Source of the DNA: Flavobacteriales bacterium CG_4_9_14_3_um_filter_40_17 | GTDB lineage: Bacteria; Bacteroidota; Bacteroidia; Flavobacteriales; Flavobacteriaceae | DNA: 32,097 bases | NCBI GenBank assembly: GCA_002790195.1 | Contig: PFUR01000067.1 | Location: 1-32,097 of the forward strand | Direction of reading: 5' to 3' | Shown here: positions 17,100-23,690 of the stretch, piece by piece | How the letters are laid out: every line of letters begins with the position of its first letter | Position numbering within the stretch: the first letter of the stretch is position 1 | The notes under the pieces: model-generated | The model's input: the letters and a program-made list of their open reading frames with translations, nothing else | Databases searched by the model: none | Told to the model about the DNA's origin: nothing | Position numbers and translations under genes: made by a program

Positions 17100-18416
17100 T
17101 CAAATAAAACGTTTGATGATGTTCCAAATGTCGTTGCCAAAAACGATTGCCATCAAGCCCATAAGCAATACAAAACCGATAATTTGTCCGGTTTCCAATA
17201 CTTTTTCACTCGGTTTTTTGCCGGAAATCATTTCGTATAACAAAAACATCACATGGCCCCCATCCAATGCGGGTATTGGCAAAATGTTAAGGAATGCAAG
17301 CCAAACTGAAAACATCGCCATGAATCCCCAAAAGAAACTCCAATCCCACGATTCGGGCATCATCTCGACGATGCCGATGGGTCCTTTTACTTGTTTGTAT
17401 GCGCCGGTTTTGGTGTTGAAAATTACTTTAAACTGCTTGATTTGATCGGTCAATACTTGGATGGTACGATTGAAGCCGGCCGGAATGGAAGCAAAAATAC
17501 CATAGTTGTCCGTCACACTCAGATTTTTGGCATCTAAACGGACGCCGATAGCGTCTTCATCCGGCACAGTGAGCGTAATATTTTGAAGTTCACCGTTTCG
17601 CAAGACTTGTACATCCAATTGATGATTGGCTGAGGATTTGATTTTATCAGTAAATTCATCCCAAAATTCGATTTTTTGCTCATTGATTTGCGCGATTTGA
17701 TCACCGGCTTGTATGCCTGCCTGCTCAGCTACCGAATTTTTTGCAACTTCAGCAATAATCGGTTTCATGCGATAACTCAAAAAGTTTTTTCCCTGCGTTC
17801 GGAAAACGGTTTCTTTTCCTGCATCAGACAGCGGGAAAGTTATGGTTTTGCCATCCCTGTTTACCGTTACTTCATTTCCTAGTATGATGTTCAAAACCGC
17901 TTCATTAAATTTTTTGGCTTTTTTCCCGTCAACTGCCAAGATTTTATCGCCGGTCCTCAAGCCCAATTGTTCGCCGATTGAGTCAACATAGATACCGTAT
18001 TTCAGGCTCTCGGAAGGAATGTATGTTTCCCCATTTTTAAACAACAATGCGCTGTAAATCAGCCATGCCAAGAGAAAATTAACAGTTACACCGCCAACCA
18101 TGATGATAAGCCTTTGCCAAGTTGGTTTGGAACGGAATTCCCAAGGTTGTGCCGGCTGTTTCATCTGCTCTTTGTCCATGCTCTCATCAATCATTCCGGC
18201 GATTTTCACGTAGCCACCCAATGGTAGCCACCCAATGCCATAGACTGTTTCACCTATTTTTTTCTGAAAAATGGCAAACTTCACATCAAAAAACAAAAAG
18301 AACTTTTCGACTTTGGTTTTGAATAATTTGGCCGGTATGAAGTGGCCCAATTCGTGAAGAATAACCAAGATTGAAATGATGAGCACAAACTGAATAATCT
18401 GGATAAATAGTATCAT
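17100..18416 (-). CDS. rseP: RIP metalloprotease RseP (M50 site-2 protease)
   Basis: A 438-residue inner-membrane zinc protease that cuts substrates such as anti-sigma factors within the membrane during envelope stress signalling. The first membrane helix contains the active site HELGH (His21, Glu22, His25). A second motif, ILPIPALDGGH, near residue 385 supplies the aspartate zinc ligand. Between them lie two PDZ-like regions (about 130-205 and 225-290, with AEQAGIQAGDQIAQIN). C-terminal helices complete the usual four-helix layout, and the length is typical. It is convergent with PUL1 and is probably a core gene unrelated to it. No anti-sigma factor gene is next to it. A perfect -7 box lies just upstream of its start. 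Confidence 0.95.
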   Translation of the reverse strand: MILFIQIIQFVLIISILVILHELGHFIPAKLFKTKVEKFFLFFDVKFAIFQKKIGETVYGIGWLPLGGYVKIAGMIDESMDKEQMKQPAQPWEFRSKPTWQRLIIMVGGVTVNFLLAWLIYSALLFKNGETYIPSESLKYGIYVDSIGEQLGLRTGDKILAVDGKKAKKFNEAVLNIILGNEVTVNRDGKTITFPLSDAGKETVFRTQGKNFLSYRMKPIIAEVAKNSVAEQAGIQAGDQIAQINEQKIEFWDEFTDKIKSSANHQLDVQVLRNGELQNITLTVPDEDAIGVRLDAKNLSVTDNYGIFASIPAGFNRTIQVLTDQIKQFKVIFNTKTGAYKQVKGPIGIVEMMPESWDWSFFWGFMAMFSVWLAFLNILPIPALDGGHVMFLLYEMISGKKPSEKVLETGQIIGFVLLMGLMAIVFGNDIWNIIKRFI

Positions 18417-18444
18417 TTAGTAGAATGTATTTTTTTGAATCGGA

Positions 18445-18452
18445 CAAAGGTA
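18445..18452 (-). promoter_or_regulatory. -7 box for rseP
   Basis: The complement of 18445-18452 reads TACCTTTG, a perfect TAnnTTTG, 29 bases upstream of the rseP ATG. No TTG is seen at the usual -33 distance, so the promoter is only half supported. Confidence 0.4.
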
Positions 18453-18570
18453 AGTTTTTGATTTGTTTTATGGATAAGTGAGCTAGTTCAAAGTTAAGAT
18501 TTATGATTATTTTTTTGAGTCTCAAGACTTATAACTACCAACAAAACCAAAAATTGATTCAAATTTACTG

Positions 18571-18598
18571 TTGACAGTTGTGCTTTTGAATATCTTTG
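18571..18598 (+). promoter_or_regulatory. Promoter of the ChaN-like gene
   Basis: TTG (18571-18573), a 17-base spacer and TATCTTTG (18591-18598) match the Bacteroidota consensus at both boxes. Transcription would start near 18605, about 19 bases before the ATG at 18624. Confidence 0.65.
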
Positions 18599-18623
18599 AT
18601 GCACTAACTAATTTCTTTCAATT

Positions 18624-19478
18624 ATGCAAAAATTCATATTATGTATAGCCGTCCTCTGTCAAATTTCTGTTTCTACCTATGCTCAAAATCCAAAATCTCA
18701 TCAAATATACACCGCAAATGGTTCTAAAACTACTTTTAAAAAAATGATGAATCAGCTCGAAAAAGCTGATTTGATTTTTTTTGGTGAACAACACAACAAT
18801 CCAATCGCACATTGGTTGCAACTCGAGGCTATCAAGTACTTACAAGAAAAAAGAACCCTCATTTTGGGAGCCGAAATGTTTGAATCGGACAACCAGGAAA
18901 TCCTCAACGATTTTTTATCAAGTGTTATAGATGAAAAAAAATTCAAGGAAAGTGCACGGCTTTGGAACAACTATGAAACGGATTATAAACCTTTGGTTGA
19001 TTTTGCCAAAAAACACCAAATACAGTTTGTTGCCACCAACATTCCCCGAAAATATGCAAGCCTGATTTTTAAGAAGGGCTTTTCAAGCCTTGACTCACTT
19101 TCCAATACCGAAAAAAGTTGGATTGCTCCTTTACCAATTCAATTTGAGGCTGATCTTTCTTCCTACGCAGAAATTAAAAAAATGGTAAACCACGGCGGAA
19201 ACTTTATGGCTGAATCGCAAGCCTCCAAAGACGCTACGATGGCACATTTCATCTTTAATAATTTCATGTCAGGAAGTCTTTTTATTCATTTCAACGGCTC
19301 TTTTCATTCTAAAAATCATGAAGGCATCGTTTGGTATGTTAGACAAAAAAAACCGTCAATCAAGTTGATAACGATTACTACCGTTGAACAAGAAAATATT
19401 CGTACTTTAGAACATTCATTCAAGAATATAGCAGATTTTATCATCGCAATTCCCGAAAACATGACCAAAACCTATTAA
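18624..19478 (+). CDS. ChaN-like exported protein (haem-binding uptake family, PF04187)
   Basis: A 284-residue protein of the ChaN / Tiki-like fold family, whose founder ChaN is an iron-regulated haem-binding lipoprotein. Here a type I signal peptide (1-21, ending STYAQ) replaces the lipobox, so the protein should be periplasmic. Family motifs are FFGEQHNNPIAHW (Glu55, His57), GAEMFESDNQ (Glu84, Glu87) and a C-terminal HFNGSFHSKNHEGI, together forming the metal- or cofactor-binding pocket. It has its own good promoter and is followed 61 bases later by the peptidase gene; no strong terminator separates them. No haem uptake genes are nearby, so the ligand is uncertain and a peptidase-like role, as for Tiki proteins, remains possible. 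Confidence 0.85.
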   Translation: MQKFILCIAVLCQISVSTYAQNPKSHQIYTANGSKTTFKKMMNQLEKADLIFFGEQHNNPIAHWLQLEAIKYLQEKRTLILGAEMFESDNQEILNDFLSSVIDEKKFKESARLWNNYETDYKPLVDFAKKHQIQFVATNIPRKYASLIFKKGFSSLDSLSNTEKSWIAPLPIQFEADLSSYAEIKKMVNHGGNFMAESQASKDATMAHFIFNNFMSGSLFIHFNGSFHSKNHEGIVWYVRQKKPSIKLITITTVEQENIRTLEHSFKNIADFIIAIPENMTKTY

Positions 19479-19539
19479 TCTCATTTTTCCTGCTTATTAG
19501 AATACCCAAAAATTAGCTTTATAAACCAACATCAACGAC

Positions 19540-20835
19540 ATGAAACACATTCAACTGATTTTAGTACTTGCGTTTATCGCTGTTTCCCCCGCCTTTGCCC
19601 AACTGAGCAAAACCGAAAAAAAAATATTAGACCGCATCGAAGCCAATTATGAAGAATCCCTTTTGTTTTTGGAAAAAGCCGTCAACATCAACAGTGGGTC
19701 ACTCAACGTGGAAGGTGTTAAAAAAGTAGGCAACCTCTTTGCTGATGCCTTTTCAGAAATCGGATTTGACAGCAAACTACTCCCACTGCCGGAAAGTATG
19801 AAACGTGGCGACCATCTGTTTTCGGAATTTAGCAATGGGAAACCCAAGGGTAAAAAATTGTTGCTGATTGGCCACCTCGATACTGTTTTTGAAAAAGATA
19901 GTCCTTTTCAAGATTTCCGTCGCACGGGAGACACAATCTTTGGGCCCGGTGCGGGCGACATGAAAGGCGGTGATGTGATTATCCTCTTCGCCTTGAGAGC
20001 TTTAAAAGAAGCCGGCGTTTTGAAAAATGCGCAAATAATCGTTGCCATGACCGGTGATGAAGAAAAGACAGGCCACCCGATGGAAGTGAGCCGCCAATCA
20101 CTGGTAGATGCAGCCAAACGAAGTGATGTGGCTTTGGGTTTTGAAGGCGCTACAGGATTTAACTATGCCACGGTCGCGCGGAGAGGTACAGCTTCTTGGA
20201 CACTCGAAACTTTTGGAAAAAGAGCGCATTCGGCGGGTGTTTTTTCAAAAAATACCGGCGCAGGAGCCATCTATGAAGCTGCCCGGATATTGAATGCATT
20301 CTATGAAAATTTACAAGAAGAATATCTGACTTTCAACCCGGGTTTGATGCTTGGCGGATCGACCGTTGAAGTCGCGGACGATGAATCGCGCGGTGTAGCC
20401 GAAGGCAAAACCAATGTGGTTTCCCCAAACGCATTTGTTAAAGGTGATTTGCGTTTTCTCACAGCCGAACAGATGAAGAAAGCCCAAGCAAAAATGGAAG
20501 AAATCGTATCTCAAAACCTACCTAATACAACCGCAAAATTCACCTTCGCCTCTGGCTATCCCTCCATGCCGCCGACTGAGGGTAATCTAAAAGTTTTGGC
20601 TACACTCAGTCAAATCAGCCAAGATTTGGGACAAGGTGAAGTTTTAGCTTTCGATCCGGGTAGGCGAGGGGCGGGAGATATTTCTTTCGTTGCAGATTAT
20701 GTCGATGCCTTAGACGGTTTGGGTGTGGATGGAAATGGCGCGCACACCTTAGGCGAAACCATGGATTTGGCTTCTTATAAGGACTTTATGAAACGTGCCG
20801 CTTTGTTGATTTATCGGTTGATAAACGAAAAATGA
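19540..20835 (+). CDS. Exported M20 metallopeptidase (glutamate carboxypeptidase / CPG2-like)
   Basis: A 431-residue di-zinc peptidase with a type I signal peptide (1-20, ending PAFAQ), hence periplasmic or secreted. Metal and catalytic residues are visible in order: GHLDT with His112 and Asp114, GAGDMKGG with the bridging Asp140, and TGDEEKTG with Glu174 as general base and Glu175 as ligand. A dimerisation domain lies in the middle (about 215-325, beginning RRGTASWTLETFGKRAHSAG), and a late GNGAHTLGE supplies the last histidine. This combination is closest to the CPG2-type carboxypeptidases that remove C-terminal glutamate from peptides or folates. Substrate is not determinable. It may be transcribed with the ChaN-like gene before it and the MFS gene 46 bases after it. 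Confidence 0.9.
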   Translation: MKHIQLILVLAFIAVSPAFAQLSKTEKKILDRIEANYEESLLFLEKAVNINSGSLNVEGVKKVGNLFADAFSEIGFDSKLLPLPESMKRGDHLFSEFSNGKPKGKKLLLIGHLDTVFEKDSPFQDFRRTGDTIFGPGAGDMKGGDVIILFALRALKEAGVLKNAQIIVAMTGDEEKTGHPMEVSRQSLVDAAKRSDVALGFEGATGFNYATVARRGTASWTLETFGKRAHSAGVFSKNTGAGAIYEAARILNAFYENLQEEYLTFNPGLMLGGSTVEVADDESRGVAEGKTNVVSPNAFVKGDLRFLTAEQMKKAQAKMEEIVSQNLPNTTAKFTFASGYPSMPPTEGNLKVLATLSQISQDLGQGEVLAFDPGRRGAGDISFVADYVDALDGLGVDGNGAHTLGETMDLASYKDFMKRAALLIYRLINEK

Positions 20836-20881
20836 ATCGCCCGCCAACTTTGTTTTCCCATCTACTATTTCGTCGTTTTTC

Positions 20882-22057
20882 ATGACAAAAAGCACCAACC
20901 GCGTTTTACCCACAATCGTCTTCGCCCAGTTTTGTTGTACTTCCCTCTGGTTTGCCGGAAACGGCGTGATGAATGACCTTTCCAGCGCATTCCACCTCAA
21001 TTCGGATGCTTTAGCAAACCTTACTTCGGCAGTGCAATTCGGTTTTATCATTGGCACCTTGATTTTTTCCTTGCTCACTCTTGCCGACCGGTTTTCACCT
21101 TCGCGTGTGTTCTTTTTCAGTGCCATCGCGGGAAGTGTTTTCAATCTCGGTATCATTTTGGAAAACAACAGTTTAGCACTTTTGATTGTGTTCCGATTTC
21201 TAACCGGGTTTTCGTTGGCGGGCATTTATCCGGTTGGGATGAAAATTGCCGCCGATTATTTCCAAAAAGGCTTGGGCAAATCACTCGGATTTTTGGTAGG
21301 CGCATTGGTAATCGGTACGGCATTTCCGCATCTGCTCAAAGGAATGACCGATGCCTTACCTTGGCGAATGGTACTGCTATTTACCTCAGGAATCGCGCTA
21401 ATCGGCGGATTTTTGATGCTTGTTTTGGTGCCGGACGGCCCGTATCGGAAACCCGGACAAAAACCGGATTTTAAAGCATTTTTTAAAGTTTTCAAAAATG
21501 AAAATTTTCGATCTGCGGCTTTCGGCTATTTTGGCCACATGTGGGAATTGTACGCGTTTTGGTCGTTTGTCCCGCTGATGTTGACAACCTATCTCAACCG
21601 GCATCCCGGAGCGCAATTAAATATTCCGATGATTTCTTTTTTAATCATCGCTTTGGGCGGTCCGGCTTGTGTGTTGGGAGGATACGTTTCCGGGAAATTC
21701 GGGATTCAAAAAACCGCTGCCACAGCCTTGGGCATTTCCTGTTTTTGTTGTTTGATTTCTCCTTTCGTATTTCACATAGAATCAGAAGTGTTGCTCATCG
21801 GGTTTCTGATTTTTTGGAGTTTATTTGTCATTGCCGATTCACCTTTGTTTTCGGCTCTCGTGGCAGAAAATGCTTCTCCGGAAATCAAAGGAACTGCGCT
21901 CACCATCATCAACAGCATCGGTTTTGCGATTACCATTGTCAGCATTCAACTTCTCAATATGTTGAAAGAATCTTTTGATGAAACCTATATTTACACGGTT
22001 TTGGCCATCGGTCCGATTATCGGACTTGCGGCACTTTATCAAACGAAATCGAAATGA
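20882..22057 (+). CDS. Major facilitator superfamily transporter
   Basis: A 391-residue inner-membrane protein with about 12 hydrophobic helices in the 6+6 arrangement. The loop after helix 2 (LLTLADRFSPSR) is a degenerate version of the MFS motif A, and RFLTGFSLAGIYPVGMKIAADY in helices 4-5 is typical of the family. A longer central loop (VPDGPYRKPGQKPDFKA) divides the halves. It lies 46 bases downstream of the M20 peptidase gene and is convergent with the LacI gene. The substrate is unknown. Its position would allow uptake of a peptidase product or of a sugar from PUL2, but neither is shown by the sequence. Confidence 0.88.
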   Translation: MTKSTNRVLPTIVFAQFCCTSLWFAGNGVMNDLSSAFHLNSDALANLTSAVQFGFIIGTLIFSLLTLADRFSPSRVFFFSAIAGSVFNLGIILENNSLALLIVFRFLTGFSLAGIYPVGMKIAADYFQKGLGKSLGFLVGALVIGTAFPHLLKGMTDALPWRMVLLFTSGIALIGGFLMLVLVPDGPYRKPGQKPDFKAFFKVFKNENFRSAAFGYFGHMWELYAFWSFVPLMLTTYLNRHPGAQLNIPMISFLIIALGGPACVLGGYVSGKFGIQKTAATALGISCFCCLISPFVFHIESEVLLIGFLIFWSLFVIADSPLFSALVAENASPEIKGTALTIINSIGFAITIVSIQLLNMLKESFDETYIYTVLAIGPIIGLAALYQTKSK

Positions 22058-22069
22058 GCTAAATGGATG

Positions 22070-22088
22070 AAAATAGTCAGCTATTTTT
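22070..22088. terminator. Weak AT-rich hairpin between the convergent MFS and lacI genes
   Basis: AAAATAG (22070-22076) and CTATTTT (22081-22087) pair across a 4-base loop, with T residues on the plus side and A residues on the minus side. Position between two convergent stops supports termination; the stem is weak. Confidence 0.35.
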
Positions 22089-22124
22089 AGTTGATATTCA
22101 TCAGTATAAACCATTATGTGCTCG

Positions 22125-23183
22125 CTATTCATTCGAATTTATCTCGCGTTGGAAGACGTTTTCCTTTGTCAGAATCTCGATGGGCGAATATATTTTTGCT
22201 TCGGGTTGTTTTTTGTCAATCAGGAAGTCTGTTATCAGCTTAATAGCGTTATATCCTTGCTTAAAGGGTTTCTGAGAAATTAAAAAATCTACTTTCCCTT
22301 CCTTCAGGCATTGAATATTTGGATCAGTCCCATCATAACCTATCAACGCCAATTTACGTGTCTTGAGTTTTTCTAAGCAATCAGCGAACAGAGCAACCCG
22401 GCTGTTCGGTACAAAAACGCCTTTGATGGATGCATTTTCATCTAAAACAGACCGGAGTTCATCCATCAATATACTGGAATTATTCAAGTTTGACACATCT
22501 ACATTCACACAGCGTATCGGAATACGGTTTTCGTCCAAATAATCGGTAAAACCATTGATTCGTTTAAAAATAGCATGATTGATATCGATGTTCGGACGCG
22601 TTTGTACAATCAAAACATCGCAGGTTTCCTGTAGGCACAAATGCATGAGTTTTCCTGCTAGCCTCCCGCTCATGTAGGCATCTTGACCAATAAAAGATAT
22701 GTTTCTAAATCCATCCAAGTCAATGTTGATAAACATGTAAGGGGTGTTCTTTTCTTCCAATCCGGCTACCATTCGTTTTGTTTCCTTTTGGAAAGTAGGC
22801 ACGATGATTACGCCGTCCGGCTGCGCATCCATCAAAGCGTTAAATTGATTGACATAAGAGGATGCCTTAAACTGGTCAAAAGCAAAGTTTATCACTTTTA
22901 CCCCAAACACCTCTAATTCTTCCTGCGCGCTTTGAATTCCCATCAGCGGTGCCCGCCAAAAAGTATTTTCCTCGTCATATTCGGGTATGAGCGTGGCGAT
23001 TTTGAGGTACTTATTCATTGCGAGCGACCGTGCCACCCGGTTGATCTTAAAGTTGTTTTTTTTAAGGAGCTGCCTTACTTTTTCTTCTGTTTTTTTGGAA
23101 ACGCCGCCCCGGTTGTGAAGGACCCGGTCAATCGTACCCGGCGATACTTGTGCTTCTTCAGCAATGTCTTTAATTGTTTTCAA
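22125..23183 (-). CDS. LacI-family transcriptional regulator of PUL2
   Basis: A 352-residue DNA-binding regulator. The N-terminal LacI helix-turn-helix (TIKDIAEEAQVSPGTIDRVL) is followed by the hinge region (KINRVARSLAMNK). A periplasmic-binding-protein-like effector domain (about 60-340) carries VIIVPTFQKETKRM and SFIGQDAYMSGRLAGKLM, typical of sugar-responsive members. It is cytoplasmic and probably represses until a sugar-derived ligand binds. It is divergent from susC of PUL2. The 507-base gap contains three similar partly palindromic sites of LacI-operator type, one of them 48-61 bases upstream of its own start, suggesting autoregulation as well as control of susC. Use of LacI contrasts with the membrane-spanning sensor of PUL1 and fits a pathway whose inducer reaches the cytoplasm. 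Confidence 0.93.
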   Translation of the reverse strand: MKTIKDIAEEAQVSPGTIDRVLHNRGGVSKKTEEKVRQLLKKNNFKINRVARSLAMNKYLKIATLIPEYDEENTFWRAPLMGIQSAQEELEVFGVKVINFAFDQFKASSYVNQFNALMDAQPDGVIIVPTFQKETKRMVAGLEEKNTPYMFINIDLDGFRNISFIGQDAYMSGRLAGKLMHLCLQETCDVLIVQTRPNIDINHAIFKRINGFTDYLDENRIPIRCVNVDVSNLNNSSILMDELRSVLDENASIKGVFVPNSRVALFADCLEKLKTRKLALIGYDGTDPNIQCLKEGKVDFLISQKPFKQGYNAIKLITDFLIDKKQPEAKIYSPIEILTKENVFQREINSNE

Positions 23184-23230
23184 AGGATTATTGTTTGTGT
23201 CGGGTAAATATAGATAAATTTAAAATGGAT

Positions 23231-23244
23231 AGTTGGCGCACACG
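23231..23244. promoter_or_regulatory. LacI-type operator-like site O1 (lacI side)
   Basis: The right half GCGCACACG matches the perfect site O3 exactly and the left half is degraded (three mismatches over 14 bases). It lies just upstream of the lacI start, a position suited to autorepression. Confidence 0.5.
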
Positions 23245-23365
23245 GGAAAAATCAAATATAAAACCTTTATAAACCCGAAATAAAAAAACTAATTTCTCCA
23301 TATCAGATAAAATTCTTATTTAAAGTATAATCGATATGACTATGTCTTTGAAACTCTATTTCCAA

Positions 23366-23403
23366 AAATTTAACATTTCGAACTTGCGTGAAATGTTAAA
23401 TTT
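23366..23403. repeat. Perfect 14-bp inverted repeat with 10-base loop
   Basis: AAATTTAACATTTC (23366-23379) and its exact reverse complement (23390-23403) flank a loop of 10 bases. It lies roughly midway between lacI and susC, far from both starts. It could be a second regulator's site, an end signal for a small RNA, or a structural element. No T-run follows. Confidence 0.6.
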
Positions 23404-23566
23404 AACACTAAAGCTAAATCTCAAATAGAAATCCAAAACAGTTACATCACCGCCAAAGCCTATAATTTAAAGGGGTTAAGGGATTCGCTTAATTTCACAT
23501 TAAGGAAATGAAAATTAATTATCAAAATTAAATTAAATTAAAGTTACTTTATTTAAAAATATTTTT

Positions 23567-23574
23567 TACATTTG
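23567..23574 (+). promoter_or_regulatory. -7 box of the PUL2 susC promoter
   Basis: TACATTTG is a perfect TAnnTTTG. Its last two bases are the first two of operator-like site O2, so a bound repressor would block it. No TTG is seen at the -33 distance, as is common at regulated promoters. The leader would be about 110 bases. Confidence 0.6.
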
Positions 23575-23586
23575 TGTGCGCCCACG
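23573..23586. promoter_or_regulatory. LacI-type operator-like site O2 (overlaps susC -7 box)
   Basis: TGTGTGCGCCCACG differs from the perfect palindrome O3 at two of 14 positions. It overlaps the end of the -7 box and the expected start of transcription. Confidence 0.65.
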
Positions 23587-23648
23587 GAATAATTTATCAC
23601 ATCAATCTATTAATATAGCCTATCTAATGTTTTTTTGTAATTCAATTA

Positions 23649-23662
23649 CGTGTGCGCACACG
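23649..23662. promoter_or_regulatory. LacI-type operator O3 (perfect palindrome in susC leader)
   Basis: CGTGTGCGCACACG is its own reverse complement over all 14 bases and has the central CG of LacI-family operators. It lies 28 bases before the susC ATG and 76 bases downstream of O2, about seven helix turns, suitable for looping or a roadblock. Confidence 0.75.
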
Positions 23663-23690
23663 AACAAAACCAATTTAAAACCAAAGTAAT

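Larger units (their letters stand above)
23184..23690. promoter_or_regulatory. Divergent control region between lacI and susC of PUL2
   Basis: These 507 bases hold no convincing gene. They contain three LacI-type operator-like sites (23231-23244, 23573-23586, 23649-23662), a perfect -7 box (23567-23574) and a perfect 14-bp inverted repeat (23366-23403). A cluster of TTAAG/CTTAAT/ATTAAG elements (23476-23504) could fold alternatively. A 30-codon open frame at 23336-23428 overlaps the inverted repeat and has no support as a gene. Confidence 0.65.

Noticed and set aside
17096-17103. CACCTCAA match to the PUL1 upstream repeat
   Set aside because: A single 8-base match between convergent gene ends, where no promoter is expected; probably chance.
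18286-18525. 79-codon minus-strand frame extending beyond the rseP start
   Set aside because: It overlaps rseP out of frame and covers the rseP -7 box; no coding character is seen.
20735-20750. GCGCACACC match to the LacI-type half-site inside the M20 peptidase gene
   Set aside because: Only a half-site is present, in a coding region encoding the conserved GNGAHT motif, with no promoter nearby.
21541-21978. 145-codon plus-strand frame within the MFS gene
   Set aside because: It is out of frame with the transporter helices, is rich in Arg, His, Ser and Cys, and is a codon shadow of the real frame.
23336-23428. 30-codon open frame in the lacI-susC gap
   Set aside because: It has no promoter or recognisable product and its sequence is explained by the 14-bp inverted repeat it contains.
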